Origin: Arthrobacter sp. SX1312
GTDB lineage: Bacteria > Actinomycetota > Actinomycetes > Actinomycetales > Micrococcaceae
Direction of reading: 5' to 3'
Assembly: GCF_002929295.1 (NCBI RefSeq)
Contig: NZ_PJIM01000002.1
Coordinates: 826,191 to 890,190, forward strand
DNA: 64,000 bases
In this document: piece after piece, positions 1-8,702 of the stretch
Numbering within the stretch: the first letter of the stretch is position 1
Layout: every line of letters begins with the position of its first letter
Made by a program: the position numbers and the translations under genes
The notes under the pieces: generated by a model
The model's input: only the letters and a program-made list of their open reading frames with translations
What the model was told of the DNA's origin: nothing
The model's database searches: none

Positions 1-370
1 GCCCGAAGGGTGCGGGCGTCATGGCGCCGACGTCCCCCGAGTCCACCAGGCGCGGACCCAGCAGCCCCAGGTGGAGCCATACGGAGGCGGACCCGGGGCC
101 GCCGTTGAAGGCGAAGGTGACAGGCCGGTCCGGCTCGGCGTCCTGCTTGGTATACGCCACGAGGAAGATCTCGGCCTTCGGCTTGAAGCCGTCCACCTTG
201 CCGTCCTTCGTCTCCTCCCGCCGCAGGACGAGCCGCCCGGTCGTCGTCGTGTACCTCAGGCCCGAGGCGGACGTGTGCTCCCTGACGGCGAAGTCGTCCG
301 ACACCTCCTTGGCCCGTGCATCCTGTTCCCCCGCGGCAGTGGTGGGTGTGTCCGTCGTCTCATCAGCCAT
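1..370 (-). CDS. Serine carboxypeptidase-like (peptidase S10 family) protein, 3' part cut by window edge
   Basis: Only the first 123 residues are visible; the frame is open to base 1, so the gene continues to the left. It starts at an ATG (complement of 368-370) and reads MADETTDTPT. Near residues 88-104 it carries FNGGPGSASVWLHLG, the strongly conserved oxyanion-hole segment of S10 serine carboxypeptidase-like proteins. The catalytic Ser, Asp and His lie beyond the window. No signal peptide is seen, so the visible part suggests a cytoplasmic peptidase. Family call is good; substrate unknown. Confidence 0.8.
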   Translation of the reverse strand, partial: MADETTDTPTTAAGEQDARAKEVSDDFAVREHTSASGLRYTTTTGRLVLRREETKDGKVDGFKPKAEIFLVAYTKQDAEPDRPVTFAFNGGPGSASVWLHLGLLGPRLVDSGDVGAMTPAPFG

Positions 371-406
371 GCCAGAAGACTACCGGTAGTTCTCCGAGGC
401 AACAGC

Positions 407-1984
407 TCAGGAGTCGGCGGGCGTCGTCGCCCGGGGGCCCGTCGCCGGTCGCGCGTCACCCTGGGCGTGGTCCGCCGAGCCTGCGGCCGCGGCGTCCCGG
501 GACCACTGGGTGTTCCGCTGCGGCCTGGCGAAGAACAGCGCGGCGAGGAAGCCGATGATGATGACGCCGGCCGGCAGGTAGAGGGACTGGCCCATCGAGA
601 GGGCGTAGCCGGCCTTCGACTCGTCGGGCAGCGCTCCTCCGGGGGTGGCGCTCATGCCGCCGCCGTCGAGGTTCGTCATGAGGCGTGACTGCATCATCGC
701 CGCGATCGCAGCGCTCCCGAGCACGGCGCCCATCTGGCGGGTGGTGTTGTAGACGCCGGACCCTGCTCCCGCCAGCGACGGGGCGAGGTTCCGGGTGGCG
801 GTGAGTGACACCGGCGCCCAGATCCCCGCGCTGGAGAGACCGAGCAGGGAGATCGGCAGCAGGAGCTGCCAGATCGGGACGTCCGGCGTGAGGATGGACC
901 CCAGCCAGAAGAGGGACGCCGACATGCCGGCGAAACCCGCGATCGCCATGTACTTGGGGTTGCCCCGCTGGACGAATTTGCCGACGAAGGGGGCGAGGGC
1001 GCCGGAGATGACGGCCATCGGGGTCAGGAGCAGCGCCGCCTGCGTGGGCGAGAGACCCCGGACGGTCTGCGCATACAGCATGAGGGGCAGCGCCATGGTG
1101 GTGATGGCGAAGCCCATGGCGCTGATGGAGGTGTTGGCGAGGGAGAAGTTGCGGTCCCGGAACAGCCGCAGTGGCACCAGGGGCTCGCCGCGGTTGATCT
1201 TCTGCCAGACCACGAAGGCGACGAGCAGCACGATGCCCGTGATGATCAGCGACCAGACGGACAGGGGGCCGGCGATGGTTCCCCAGTTGTAGGTCTCACC
1301 CTCCTGGATGCCGAAGACGAGGCAGAACAGGCCGGCTGCGCTGAGGAACACACCGAGCATGTCGAAGCGGTGGGACGTGGTGGGCAGGGTCGGGACGAGG
1401 CGGGAGGCGAGGATGAAGCCGATGACGCCGATCGGGACATTGATGAAGAAGATCCACTCCCACCCGGCGGAGTCCACGAGGATGCCGCCGAGCACGGGGC
1501 CCACGAGGGTTGCGATGCCGGCGACGGAACCCCACAGGCCCATGGCGGCACCGCGCCGCTCGGGCGGGAAGATCCGGGTGATGACCGACATGGTCTGCGG
1601 CGTCATGAGCGCGGCACCCAACCCCTGCAGCACGCGGGCGAGGATGAGTGCCTCCACGGTGCCGGAGAGCCCGCACCAGGCGCTCGAGAGGGTGAAGACC
1701 ACCAGCCCCACCAGGTAGATGCGCTTCGGCCCGAAGCGGTCACCCAGCCGGCCCGTCACGAGCAGCGGTACGGCGTAGGCCAGCAGATAGGCGCTCGTCA
1801 CCCAGATGACACTGTCGATGCCGGCGTCCAGCCCCTCCATGATGGCCGGGGTGGCAACCGAGACGATCGTCGAATCCACGAGGATCATGAAGAAGCCGAT
1901 GACGAGCGACCAGAGGGCCGGCCACGCCCTGATCTCGTCGTGCTTCGAGGGACCGGCGGTTGCCGGGGTGGGGGTGCTGGACAT
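407..1984 (-). CDS. DHA2-family MFS transporter (EmrB/QacA type)
   Basis: A 525-residue integral membrane protein with about 14 hydrophobic segments, the usual size of the 14-TM drug:H+ antiporter-2 family. Motif A is visible as GRLGDRFGPKRIYLVG after TM2, and motif C-like glycine/proline-rich sequence (GPVLGGILVDSAGWEWIFFINVPIG) occurs near residues 150-175. Such carriers export drugs or other hydrophobic compounds using proton motive force; the substrate cannot be read from sequence. An in-frame upstream ATG at 2014 would add ten residues; neither start has a clear Shine-Dalgarno, and I prefer 1984 because the typical short hydrophilic N-terminus follows it. It is transcribed away from the tRNA gene and appears monocistronic. 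Confidence 0.88.
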   Translation of the reverse strand: MSSTPTPATAGPSKHDEIRAWPALWSLVIGFFMILVDSTIVSVATPAIMEGLDAGIDSVIWVTSAYLLAYAVPLLVTGRLGDRFGPKRIYLVGLVVFTLSSAWCGLSGTVEALILARVLQGLGAALMTPQTMSVITRIFPPERRGAAMGLWGSVAGIATLVGPVLGGILVDSAGWEWIFFINVPIGVIGFILASRLVPTLPTTSHRFDMLGVFLSAAGLFCLVFGIQEGETYNWGTIAGPLSVWSLIITGIVLLVAFVVWQKINRGEPLVPLRLFRDRNFSLANTSISAMGFAITTMALPLMLYAQTVRGLSPTQAALLLTPMAVISGALAPFVGKFVQRGNPKYMAIAGFAGMSASLFWLGSILTPDVPIWQLLLPISLLGLSSAGIWAPVSLTATRNLAPSLAGAGSGVYNTTRQMGAVLGSAAIAAMMQSRLMTNLDGGGMSATPGGALPDESKAGYALSMGQSLYLPAGVIIIGFLAALFFARPQRNTQWSRDAAAAGSADHAQGDARPATGPRATTPADS

Positions 1985-2096
1985 GGGGAGAAGACTACGC
2001 CCGCGCGCTGACATCCACGCTGAGGGCGGGAACCACCCGCGCTTTGGGCGTAGGGGGAACTTCTGGGTACAGTGTTGGTGTTCGGAAGTAGTATCC

Positions 2097-2169
2097 GGGG
2101 CTTTAGCTCAGTTGGTAGAGCGTTTCGTTCGCAATGAAAAGGTCAGGGGTTCGATTCCCCTAAGCTCCA
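2097..2169 (+). tRNA. tRNA-Ala (anticodon CGC)
   Basis: A complete 73-nt cloverleaf can be folded. The acceptor stem GGGGCTT pairs with AAGCTCC and includes the G3:U70 wobble that identifies alanine tRNAs. The D arm is GCTCAGTTGGTAGAGC. The anticodon stem TTTCG/TGAAA closes the loop TTCGCAA, giving anticodon CGC. The T arm is AGGGGTTCGATTCCCCT and the discriminator base is A. The 3' CCA is not encoded. It would read GCG, a frequent alanine codon in this GC-rich genome. Confidence 0.97.
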
Positions 2170-2426
2170 CTCGATCCCACAGCACGTGCACGCTGTCGGT
2201 GCCCCGGTGGTCGGCGGGTAGGTTCGTCCGCCGATCGGGTAGCGGTATGGCGTCGGCTGCCATTGACAGCCCGAAAAATCCGGGCGTAGCTTGTTGCGGT
2301 GCACGACCTGACTGACGCACACGGTGATGACCGTTCCGTCGGCGGACCCGTCGCCTTCACGGCATCCACCCCTTATCCGGGCAGGACGCACCACGGCTGC
2401 ACTCCTGCCGCACTCGGGAGCCTGAG
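2170..2426. other. Intergenic region without a recognisable gene
   Basis: About 260 bases lie between the tRNA and the secreted-protein gene. Open frames here are antisense to the tRNA or short and without ribosome-binding sites. It presumably holds the tRNA 3' end and the promoter of the next gene, but no clear -35/-10 pair or terminator stem stands out. Confidence 0.5.
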
Positions 2427-3065
2427 ATGATCATCCAGAACAAGCTGTGTCTTTCCTTTCTCGCCACGCTGTCCCTCGTCGCGGGGCCGGCCTCTGCCGC
2501 ATCGGCCACCGGGGAGGAGGTTCCCGCCCCCTGGCCGCCGGCGGACACGGACGGCGAGTACGTGCCCGTCCCCGACGACTACTACGACCCCATCGAGTTC
2601 CCGGCGTGCGGGACCAGCGTCACCATGACCTCCGGAGACGTCCGAGACGTCTACTACAAGTCCACGCTCAAGGACGATGGGTCGACGGTGATCAGGTACC
2701 GGGGCGATGGCACCGTGGACCTGACGGCGACCCCTGGCGGGGACCTCCCCGACGGAGGCTTCATCGACGAACTGGACGTCTCCGGGCCGGGCAGCCAGCG
2801 GATCTCGGCGGACAGGTCGACCGTCGTGGAGACGTTGGAAGGGCCTTCGATCGTCTATCCGGTGAGTGCGACCGACTCGGCGGAGCTGGACAGAGGAGGG
2901 TTCCCGGAGCTCTTCTACTTCGAGGACGGGAAGCTGAGGATCGAGATCAGCCTCTCGGAGGACGAGGACGCCGTCGAACCCGATGCGGTCGAGATCGTCA
3001 GGGACACCACCAGTGGCGTGGTGGATCTGTGCGAGGCCCTCGAGGAGTCGGCGGAACATCCCTAG
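2427..3065 (+). CDS. Secreted protein of unknown function
   Basis: A 212-residue protein with a clear Sec signal peptide: a lysine at residue 6, the hydrophobic stretch LCLSFLATLSLVAGPASA, and a likely cut near residue 25 (ASA). The mature part is acidic, with a DGEYVPVPDDYYDPIEF stretch and only two cysteines (about residues 63 and 202), which may form a disulfide. Strong third-position GC supports this strand over the large antisense frames. It resembles small secreted hypothetical proteins of Arthrobacter relatives, but I do not recognise a named domain. It seems to be transcribed alone. Confidence 0.75.
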   Translation: MIIQNKLCLSFLATLSLVAGPASAASATGEEVPAPWPPADTDGEYVPVPDDYYDPIEFPACGTSVTMTSGDVRDVYYKSTLKDDGSTVIRYRGDGTVDLTATPGGDLPDGGFIDELDVSGPGSQRISADRSTVVETLEGPSIVYPVSATDSAELDRGGFPELFYFEDGKLRIEISLSEDEDAVEPDAVEIVRDTTSGVVDLCEALEESAEHP

Positions 3066-3104
3066 CCGACCGATGAAGACCGCCTACCCGTCGCGCCGCG
3101 TCGC

Positions 3105-3374
3105 CTACTCCTCGTCGGGGTCCTTCCGCGTCCAGGGCTTCGCCGCGAGGATCCGTGCGAGTGGTCCGAGCCAGGACATCACCACGAGCAGGGTGAAGGT
3201 GCTGCTCAGGGAGGAGCCGAGCGTGGTGGACGGGAAGAGCTGATGGACGCCCACGAGGACCGCGGCCACGAGGAGCACCTTCTTGATGGCAGTGAGCACG
3301 TGCCACGGGACGGGCCGTGGCCAGGGCGTGAAGTCGGCCGTGTCGGTGTTCCCGGGATGCTCGTCCCAACTCAT
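3105..3374 (-). CDS. Small membrane protein, unknown function
   Basis: An 89-residue protein with a hydrophilic N-terminus (MSWDEHPGNTDTAD) and two hydrophobic segments at about residues 27-45 and 55-75, ending in a charged tail (KPWTRKDPDEE). It looks like a two-pass inner-membrane protein. The ATG at 3374 is preceded by AGGGAGGGTC-like sequence (complement of tgaccctccct), a good ribosome-binding site. No family was recognised. It lies 53 bases from the stop of the GH13 gene start side and is read in the same direction, so co-transcription with the GH13 gene is possible. Confidence 0.65.
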   Translation of the reverse strand: MSWDEHPGNTDTADFTPWPRPVPWHVLTAIKKVLLVAAVLVGVHQLFPSTTLGSSLSSTFTLLVVMSWLGPLARILAAKPWTRKDPDEE

Positions 3375-3427
3375 CTGACCCTCCCTGCAACATGGCGTGG
3401 AACTCCATTATCCACGCGGGAGGTGCC

Positions 3428-4750
3428 TCAGCCGAGGACGGCCCAGCGCCGGGCCGGTACGAGCGCCGTGTCCGCGCCGCCGTCGACCGCCGCGTGTCCG
3501 GCGAGGACGGACGACGCGCCGGCGACACCGACGCGCTGGGCCTCGTGGGAGAGATTCAGCACCACGACGAGCGCGTCGGAGCCGAGCGCGGTGCGGTAGG
3601 CGAGCACCTCGTTGGACAGGTGGAGCACCTGGGTCCTCGCCCGGTGCAGCCATGCGTGCCGGCGGCGCAGCCCGATGAGCTCCTGATGCAGGGCGACGAC
3701 GGGCCCGCCGATCGGGGAGAGGTCCTGCGGCGAGCGCGGGAAGAGGGGGCGGACGTCGTCGTCGCCCCCGGCGCGGTCCGCCTTGATGCCGCGGTAGCCC
3801 TGCTCGTCCCCGTAGTACACGGAGGGCGTCCCGCCGACCGTGAAGAGGACGACGACGGCGTGCTCCACGAGGGACGCGTCCTCGAGCCTGCTCGCGATGC
3901 GTGTGACGTCGTGGTTCCCGATGAAGGTCAGCGGCGCGAAGGCCGCGAGGAGCGCGTCATGGCGCTCGAGGGCCGCGGCGAGCTCGTAGAGGTTCGCATC
4001 GTTGAGCGAACTCCAGATCGCCTTCCACAGCTCGTACTGGGTGGTGGAATCGATGCCGCCGGACTGGACCGCCGCAGCGTAGTCCCCATGGATGTACTCG
4101 CCGACGAAGTAGGCGTCGGGGTGCGCCTCCCGGACCCGCCGCGTCACCCCGGCCCAGAACGACGACGGCACGGCGTAGGCGGCGTCGAGCCGCCAGCCGT
4201 CCGCCCCGCGTCCCAGCCAGTACTCCATGACTTCGACGACGAAGTCCGCGACCGCGGGCTCCTCGTGGTTCAGGGCCACGAGGTGGTGGTGGCCCTCGAA
4301 ATCGCGGTACCCGGGTTCGACGCCGGGCCCGGCGCCGTCGGGCCAGTCGAGGGAGAACCAGGCAGTGGTCGGCGCGTCCGGCCCCTGGGCGAGGACCTGC
4401 TGGAACGGCGCGAAGGAGCGCCCCGTGTGGTTGAAGACGCCGTCGAGGATGATACGCAGTCCGCGCCTGTTCGCCTCCGCGACCAGGGTGTCGAAGTCCT
4501 CGAGCGTGCCCAGCCGGGGATCGATGGCGAAGTAGTCCGTGGTGTCGTAGCCGTGCGTCTCGGAGGCGAAGACGGGCCCGAGTGCCAGCCCCGACATGCC
4601 CAGGTCCACGGCGTAATCGAGCCACGGGATCAGACCGAGCAGGCGATGCGCCCCGGCCGGCTCCTGGGTGGCGGACTTCTCCGCGCCCACGAAGCCGAGG
4701 GGGTACACCTGCCACCAGATCGCGTGCTGGACCCACTCGGGTTCGTTCAT
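3428..4750 (-). CDS. GH13 alpha-amylase-family glycoside hydrolase
   Basis: A 440-residue protein with all four conserved GH13 regions in order: DGVFNH (region I), GWRLDAAYAV with the nucleophile Asp (region II), YFVGEYIHGDY with the acid/base Glu (region III), and FIGNHDVTRI with the transition-state Asp (region IV). The N-terminus (WWQVYPLGFVGAE) starts directly in the (beta/alpha)8 barrel and there is no signal peptide, so it is cytoplasmic. It probably acts on maltooligosaccharides or related alpha-glucosides, as cyclomaltodextrinase-like enzymes do; exact specificity is unclear. I chose the ATG at 4750, preceded by GGGAAGG; an upstream in-frame GTG at 4777 would add nine residues. It may cooperate with the MalQ-type enzyme at 31407. 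Confidence 0.88.
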   Translation of the reverse strand: MNEPEWVQHAIWWQVYPLGFVGAEKSATQEPAGAHRLLGLIPWLDYAVDLGMSGLALGPVFASETHGYDTTDYFAIDPRLGTLEDFDTLVAEANRRGLRIILDGVFNHTGRSFAPFQQVLAQGPDAPTTAWFSLDWPDGAGPGVEPGYRDFEGHHHLVALNHEEPAVADFVVEVMEYWLGRGADGWRLDAAYAVPSSFWAGVTRRVREAHPDAYFVGEYIHGDYAAAVQSGGIDSTTQYELWKAIWSSLNDANLYELAAALERHDALLAAFAPLTFIGNHDVTRIASRLEDASLVEHAVVVLFTVGGTPSVYYGDEQGYRGIKADRAGGDDDVRPLFPRSPQDLSPIGGPVVALHQELIGLRRRHAWLHRARTQVLHLSNEVLAYRTALGSDALVVVLNLSHEAQRVGVAGASSVLAGHAAVDGGADTALVPARRWAVLG

Positions 4751-4869
4751 GGCACAGGCCTTCCCGTCTGCTCGCACCCGCCCCTCTCGGGCAGCGCCCC
4801 GACGGCAGCCGGGGCGCTGACCAGCCTACGTCGCCGAGCCGCCGGTCACCCGCAGCGAGCGGCAGGACG

Positions 4870-5742
4870 TCACCCGGCTGTCCGTGACCCGCCCGGTCCT
4901 GCGTCGGAGCCGGCCGTGCTCCCGGACGGCATCCTGGCTCCTCGACGGTGCCGTCCCGTCTCGCGGTAGACCTGCGCGCAGAAGAGGACCAGCAGGAGGG
5001 CGTGGGCCACATCGCCGCCGTAGTACATGAGCAGGGCCGCCTGCTCGGTGTCGGGAGGCATGCCGCCCCGCCCGGCCACGGAGTACAGGTGCTTAGCGAC
5101 CATTCCGTGCACGGCGATGGCCGCCACGACGACCGCCGCCCTGACCCAGGCAGGTGCGCGGTGTGGATGGGGGTCTATCCCGATGACGGCATAGGCGAAC
5201 AGGGTGCCGGATGCCACGAAGTGGACGTGGAGGAGCGGTCCGAGCACGGCGTGGTGCAGCACCGCGAGCCCTGCACCGTCCCAGTACAGAAGAGCCATGG
5301 GTACCGTGGCCAGGAGCATGGCGGTGAGGGGATGGGCGAGCAGCCGCAGCGCCGCCGTACGGACGATCCTGCTGTACGTGCGCCCCACCCGGCCCGGCAC
5401 GGCCCGCAGGAAGACGGTGGCGGGAGCGCCGAGGACGAGCAGCAGTGGAACGATCATGCCCAGGACGAGATGGACGGCCATGTGCCCGGTGAGGGTCCCG
5501 GCGGCGGCCCGTGCGAGGGGGCCCGCTGTCACGGCGAGCCCGAGCGCCGTCCCGGACAGCCATGCGATCGAGTACCGGAGCGGACGGGCGTCGCGTCCGC
5601 GCAGGGCGGCGGCACGCCCGGCGGCGAGATACAGCACGGCGAGGCAGGCCCAGACGACGACGGCGGCCGCGTCCAGCGCGAAGGCGGTCGGATCACCGAC
5701 GACGGGCGCCGGTGGTCCGGGGTGGTGCGGGCCGTCAGGCAC
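4870..5742 (-). CDS. CtaG-family cytochrome c oxidase assembly protein
   Basis: A 290-residue polytopic membrane protein with about seven hydrophobic segments and the histidine-rich helices of the CtaG (caa3-type) family. These include GHMAVHLVLGMIVPLLLVLGAP and HHAVLGPLLHVHFVASG, followed by IGIDPHPHRAP. These histidines are thought to help copper handling during oxidase assembly. Its start overlaps the end of the DUF2243 gene by eight bases, implying translational coupling. The C-terminal tail (GSTAGSDAGPGG) is low-complexity. No cytochrome oxidase genes are in the window, so the link to terminal oxidase is from family knowledge only. Confidence 0.85.
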   Translation of the reverse strand: MPDGPHHPGPPAPVVGDPTAFALDAAAVVVWACLAVLYLAAGRAAALRGRDARPLRYSIAWLSGTALGLAVTAGPLARAAAGTLTGHMAVHLVLGMIVPLLLVLGAPATVFLRAVPGRVGRTYSRIVRTAALRLLAHPLTAMLLATVPMALLYWDGAGLAVLHHAVLGPLLHVHFVASGTLFAYAVIGIDPHPHRAPAWVRAAVVVAAIAVHGMVAKHLYSVAGRGGMPPDTEQAALLMYYGGDVAHALLLVLFCAQVYRETGRHRRGARMPSGSTAGSDAGPGGSRTAG

Positions 5743-6355
5743 GGTCCGCGGTGTCGCCCCCGCGTCCGGCGCGCCGGGCCGTCCTGAGCACGAGGAGTCC
5801 GGCGACCAGGAACACCACTGCGGCGCCGTTCCACAGCAGGTCGTACGGCAGGAGGTCGACGCCGTAGCGGATCTGGTGCAGGTCCAGGATCTTGTGGTGC
5901 ATCACGCCGTCGTACAGCTGGAAGGCGCCGATCCCCACGAGGGTTCCGCCCACCCACCGGCGGGTGTCCAGTGCGTTGCGGCGTCGGAGGTCGGCGAACA
6001 GGAAGAGCGACGCCACCGTCGCGAACCAGCTGAAGGCGTGGAAGAGGCCGTCGGACACGAGGCCGGCGCCGGGCGTCGACCGGTCGTAGAAGTGGTGCCA
6101 ATGGAGCAGCTGGTGGAACACGGCCTCGTCGATGAAGGCGATGATCCCGCAGCCGAACAGGACCCCCACCAGCACGTTACGACGCCCGGGGGAACGCGCC
6201 CCCGCGCGGGGAGCGGATGCGGGAGGCCGGGTGGATGAGGCGATGGTGTTCCCCGTCGTCGGGTGGGCTGGGATGATGTCCAGCGTGCCAGCGCAGCCGG
6301 CTGGGCGTCCACCGGTTTCCCGGCAGGCGGACCCCGGCTCCGGGTGGTATGACAA
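5735..6355 (-). CDS. DUF2243 membrane protein
   Basis: About 206 residues as drawn. The conserved DUF2243 core starts near residue 68 with VGVLFGCGIIAFIDEAVFHQLLHWHHFYD and contains four hydrophobic helices with many histidines (QLYDGVMHHKILDLHQIR). The N-terminal 60 residues are low-complexity (Pro, Arg, Ser) and the formal start is a TTG, so the true start may be a later alternative codon. The family is often found beside CtaG-type genes, as here, where it overlaps the CtaG start; a shared role in metal or respiratory membrane function is inferred, not shown. Confidence 0.78.
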   Translation of the reverse strand: MSYHPEPGSACRETGGRPAGCAGTLDIIPAHPTTGNTIASSTRPPASAPRAGARSPGRRNVLVGVLFGCGIIAFIDEAVFHQLLHWHHFYDRSTPGAGLVSDGLFHAFSWFATVASLFLFADLRRRNALDTRRWVGGTLVGIGAFQLYDGVMHHKILDLHQIRYGVDLLPYDLLWNGAAVVFLVAGLLVLRTARRAGRGGDTADRA

Positions 6356-6461
6356 GCATCACGGGAGCGCTGGAAGCCGCGTGCGCGCTGATTCCTGCCA
6401 TTAGACTCAGGTGCTGCACACGCCCCACCGGGCACCAGACCCCTCGAAGAACGGCATCGGC

Positions 6462-6764
6462 ATGGCAACGGACTACGACGCACCGCGCAACAACGACGAG
6501 GACAAGGAAGCGGAGTCCCTGGAGGCACTCCAGGCGAACCGCGGCAGCACCGCCCAGTCGTCGTCGGTCGACGTCGAGGACGGCGACACCGCGGAGGGCA
6601 TCGATCTGCCGGGTGCGGATCTCTCCGGCGAGGAACTCCTCATCCAGGTGATCCCGCCGCAGGAGGACGAGTTCACGTGTGCGTCCTGCTTCCTGGTCCG
6701 GCACCGCAGCCAGATCGCCCTCGAGAAGGACGGCCGGCAGTACTGCACCGACTGCGAGGGCTAG
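6462..6764 (+). CDS. DUF4193 family protein
   Basis: A 100-residue acidic protein typical of actinobacterial DUF4193. The N-terminus is MATDYDAPRNNDEDKEAESL. The C-terminus has two CxxC pairs, FTCASCFLVRH and YCTDCEG, which probably bind one zinc ion. Length matches the family (about 100 residues), which supports the ATG at 6462 over the longer frame from 6411. It is divergent from the DUF2243/CtaG pair. Members of the family are well conserved in actinobacteria, but the role is unknown. Confidence 0.9.
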   Translation: MATDYDAPRNNDEDKEAESLEALQANRGSTAQSSSVDVEDGDTAEGIDLPGADLSGEELLIQVIPPQEDEFTCASCFLVRHRSQIALEKDGRQYCTDCEG

Positions 6765-6783
6765 ACCTCCCGCTGGTGCTGAC

Positions 6784-6811
6784 GGACGGCGCTCCCTCGA
6801 GGGGGCCGTCC
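6784..6811. terminator. Hairpin between convergent genes
   Basis: GGACGGC at 6784-6790 pairs with GCCGTCC at 6805-6811, with an inner CCCTCGAGGG extending the stem. It lies 20 bases after the DUF4193 stop and 18 bases before the stop of the convergent membrane-protein gene, so it can act as a bidirectional terminator. There is no U-tract, as is common in actinobacteria. Confidence 0.65.
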
Positions 6812-6828
6812 CGTTCCGCGGGCAGTCC

Positions 6829-7149
6829 TCAGGAGGCCTTCCCGCCGTACCACCAGTGCGCGTCCTCTCGCGGTGCCTGCCGCGGGAGTGGCAGGGTCAT
6901 GACGACGGCGCGCCGGCGGGGGTGCGTGAGGAGCATCCTGATCACCGCGAGCAGCGCGGCGGGGATGGACACGAGGAGGACGACGGCGACCGCGTACACC
7001 GCGAGCGCCGCGTGGACCGGCGAATGGTGGAGCCCATCCACGAGGGCGCCGCTGCCCAGCCACAGCCACAGCCAGAACAGCCCGATGACGTAGAGCAGGG
7101 ACCGGGCGCGCCTGTAGGGCAACGGATGGTGCACCCGCCTACGCGCCAT
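6829..7149 (-). CDS. Small membrane protein, unknown function
   Basis: A 106-residue protein with a basic N-terminus (MARRRVHHPLPYRRAR) and two hydrophobic segments at about residues 18-37 and 46-71, followed by an arginine-rich loop and a soluble tail ending in WWYGGKAS. The basic start suggests both ends face the cytoplasm. No family was recognised. It is convergent with the DUF4193 gene and shares the hairpin at 6784-6811. Confidence 0.65.
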   Translation of the reverse strand: MARRRVHHPLPYRRARSLLYVIGLFWLWLWLGSGALVDGLHHSPVHAALAVYAVAVVLLVSIPAALLAVIRMLLTHPRRRAVVMTLPLPRQAPREDAHWWYGGKAS

Positions 7150-7297
7150 ATTCGTCTCCCGGATCGGTCCCTCGGGCCCGCCCAGGGCAGGACCACTGGA
7201 GGAAAGACTAGACCGGCATCCGGGCTCTCCCGGAAATTGATACCGAATCGATATGTAGCGGGACCCGGGGTGTCCGGGAACGGGATCGCGATGGCAC
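7150..7297. other. Intergenic region
   Basis: This stretch between two leftward genes contains a short AT-richer island (7236-7258) in otherwise GC-rich sequence. It may carry the promoter of the membrane-protein gene at 6829 and the 3' end of the lldD transcript. No gene is seen. Confidence 0.4.
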
Positions 7298-8587
7298 CTA
7301 CAGCGTCATCGCGGCTTTCGGCAGATCGGCATCGGCGGGTGCTTCGCCGAGCAGCCGGACGTGGTCGGGATTGAGGTCCCCGATCCGGTTCACGCCCAGG
7401 AGCTGCATGGTGCGGGCCGTCTGCGTGCCGAGGATCTCGAGGGTGCGGTCCACGCCTTTGCGGCCACCGGCCATGAGGCCGTACAGGTAGGCCCGGCCGA
7501 TCAGGGTGAAGTCGGCACCGAGTGCCATGGCGGCGACGACGTCCCCGCCGCTCATGATGCCCGTGTCGAGGATGATCGCCGTCCTGCCCTTCAGCTCGGC
7601 GGCGACGCGCGGCAGCAGGTGCAGGGGGACGGGCGCGCGGTCCAGCTGGCGCCCGCCGTGGTTGGACAGGATGATCCCGTCAGCACCGTGGTCCACCGCC
7701 TTCTTCGCGTCGTCGAGCGTCTGGATGCCCTTCACCACGAGGTTGCCCTTCCACACGCTGCGCAGCCAGTCGAGGTCCTCGAACGTGAGGGTGGGGTCGA
7801 ACATCGAGTTGATGAGGTCCGCCACCGTGCCCGAGTAGCGGGAGAGGGAGGCGAAGGACAGCGGTTCGTGGGTGAGGAAGTTGAACCACCACGCAGGCCG
7901 GTACGAGGCATCCACGACAGTCTTCAGGGTCAAAGCCGGCGGGATGGTCATCCCGTTCCGGACATCCCGGAGGCGGGCCCCGGCGACCGCGGTGTCCACG
8001 GTGACCATGAGGGTGTCGTTGCCTGCCGCGGCGGCACGCGCGATGAGCTCCATGGAGCGGTCGCGGTCCGTCCACAGATACAGCTGGAACCAGTTGCGCC
8101 CGTCCGGCGCCGCCTGCGCCACGTCCTCGATGGATGCCGTGCCCATGGTCGAGAGCGTGTAGGGGATGCCCGCAGCCGCGGCCGCCCGGGACCCGGCGTA
8201 CTCGCCCTCGGACTGCATCATGCGCGTGAAGCCGGTGGGGGCGATACCGAACGGCAGTGCGGAGTCCCTCCCGAGGATCGGGGTGACCGTGCTGACCGTC
8301 TCCACGTTCCGCAGGATGCCCGGCCGGAACTCGACGTCGAGGAACGCCTGGCGTGCACGCCCCAGGGAGATCTCGGCCTCCGCCGCACCGTCCGTGTAGT
8401 CGAAGGGCGCGGTGGGCGTGCGCCGCTTGGCCAGGTCGCGGAGATCCCAGACGGTGTTGGCACGCTGGAGGCGCCCGGCGGCGCCGAATTCCGGCTTCTT
8501 GAACTGCATGAGCGGTGCGAGGTCCGCGACCTTGGGGATCCGGCGCCTCAGGGCGGGAGGAACGGATGCACTCGAGGGTGTCTGCAT
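7298..8587 (-). CDS. lldD: FMN-dependent L-lactate dehydrogenase / alpha-hydroxy-acid oxidase
   Basis: A 429-residue member of the FMN-dependent alpha-hydroxy acid dehydrogenase family. It has the substrate/FMN motif [12 protein letters not shown], the barrel strand motifs [10 protein letters not shown] and [20 protein letters not shown], and the active-site signature SNHGGRQLD with the catalytic histidine. It ends with the [15 protein letters not shown]-phosphate segment. In this family the enzyme oxidises L-lactate to pyruvate, usually passing electrons to the membrane quinone pool. It is divergent from a FadR-type regulator with clear palindromic operators between them, which fits lactate-responsive control. 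Lactate is the best substrate guess; related hydroxy acids are possible. Confidence 0.9.
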   Translation of the reverse strand: MQTPSSASVPPALRRRIPKVADLAPLMQFKKPEFGAAGRLQRANTVWDLRDLAKRRTPTAPFDYTDGAAEAEISLGRARQAFLDVEFRPGILRNVETVSTVTPILGRDSALPFGIAPTGFTRMMQSEGEYAGSRAAAAAGIPYTLSTMGTASIEDVAQAAPDGRNWFQLYLWTDRDRSMELIARAAAAGNDTLMVTVDTAVAGARLRDVRNGMTIPPALTLKTVVDASYRPAWWFNFLTHEPLSFASLSRYSGTVADLINSMFDPTLTFEDLDWLRSVWKGNLVVKGIQTLDDAKKAVDHGADGIILSNHGGRQLDRAPVPLHLLPRVAAELKGRTAIILDTGIMSGGDVVAAMALGADFTLIGRAYLYGLMAGGRKGVDRTLEILGTQTARTMQLLGVNRIGDLNPDHVRLLGEAPADADLPKAAMTL

Positions 8588-8646
8588 GGTCTGCCTTTGC
8601 TCGTCGTCGGGCCGTGGCTCAGCCGGCGTCGTCGAGCGCCGAGTGA

Positions 8647-8686
8647 GGTCGGACCACAGATCCTACGGCGTGTGGTCCGACCACAC
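8647..8686. promoter_or_regulatory. Two palindromic FadR/LldR-type operators
   Basis: The perfect 17-bp odd-centre palindrome GTGTGGTCCGACCACAC occupies 8670-8686. A second core GGTCGGACC with flanking matches lies at 8647-8655. Both fit TGGTCNGACCA, the kind of site bound by FadR-subfamily GntR regulators. They sit between divergent lldD and the regulator gene, 17 bases before the regulator ATG, so binding could repress both. Centre spacing is 27 bp. Confidence 0.85.
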
Positions 8687-8702
8687 AAGCTATGCTGGCG
8701 GC

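Noticed and set aside
2108-2320. Leftward frame ending in RGIEPLTFSLRTKRSTN
   Set aside because: Its end is the antisense translation of the tRNA-Ala gene, a well-known false protein.
3392-4969. Long rightward frame of 525 residues opposite the GH13 gene
   Set aside because: It is antisense to a gene with all four GH13 motifs. Long antisense frames are common at about 70% GC, and its residue make-up is that of a shadow frame (Arg, Gly, Val, Asp-rich) without any domain.
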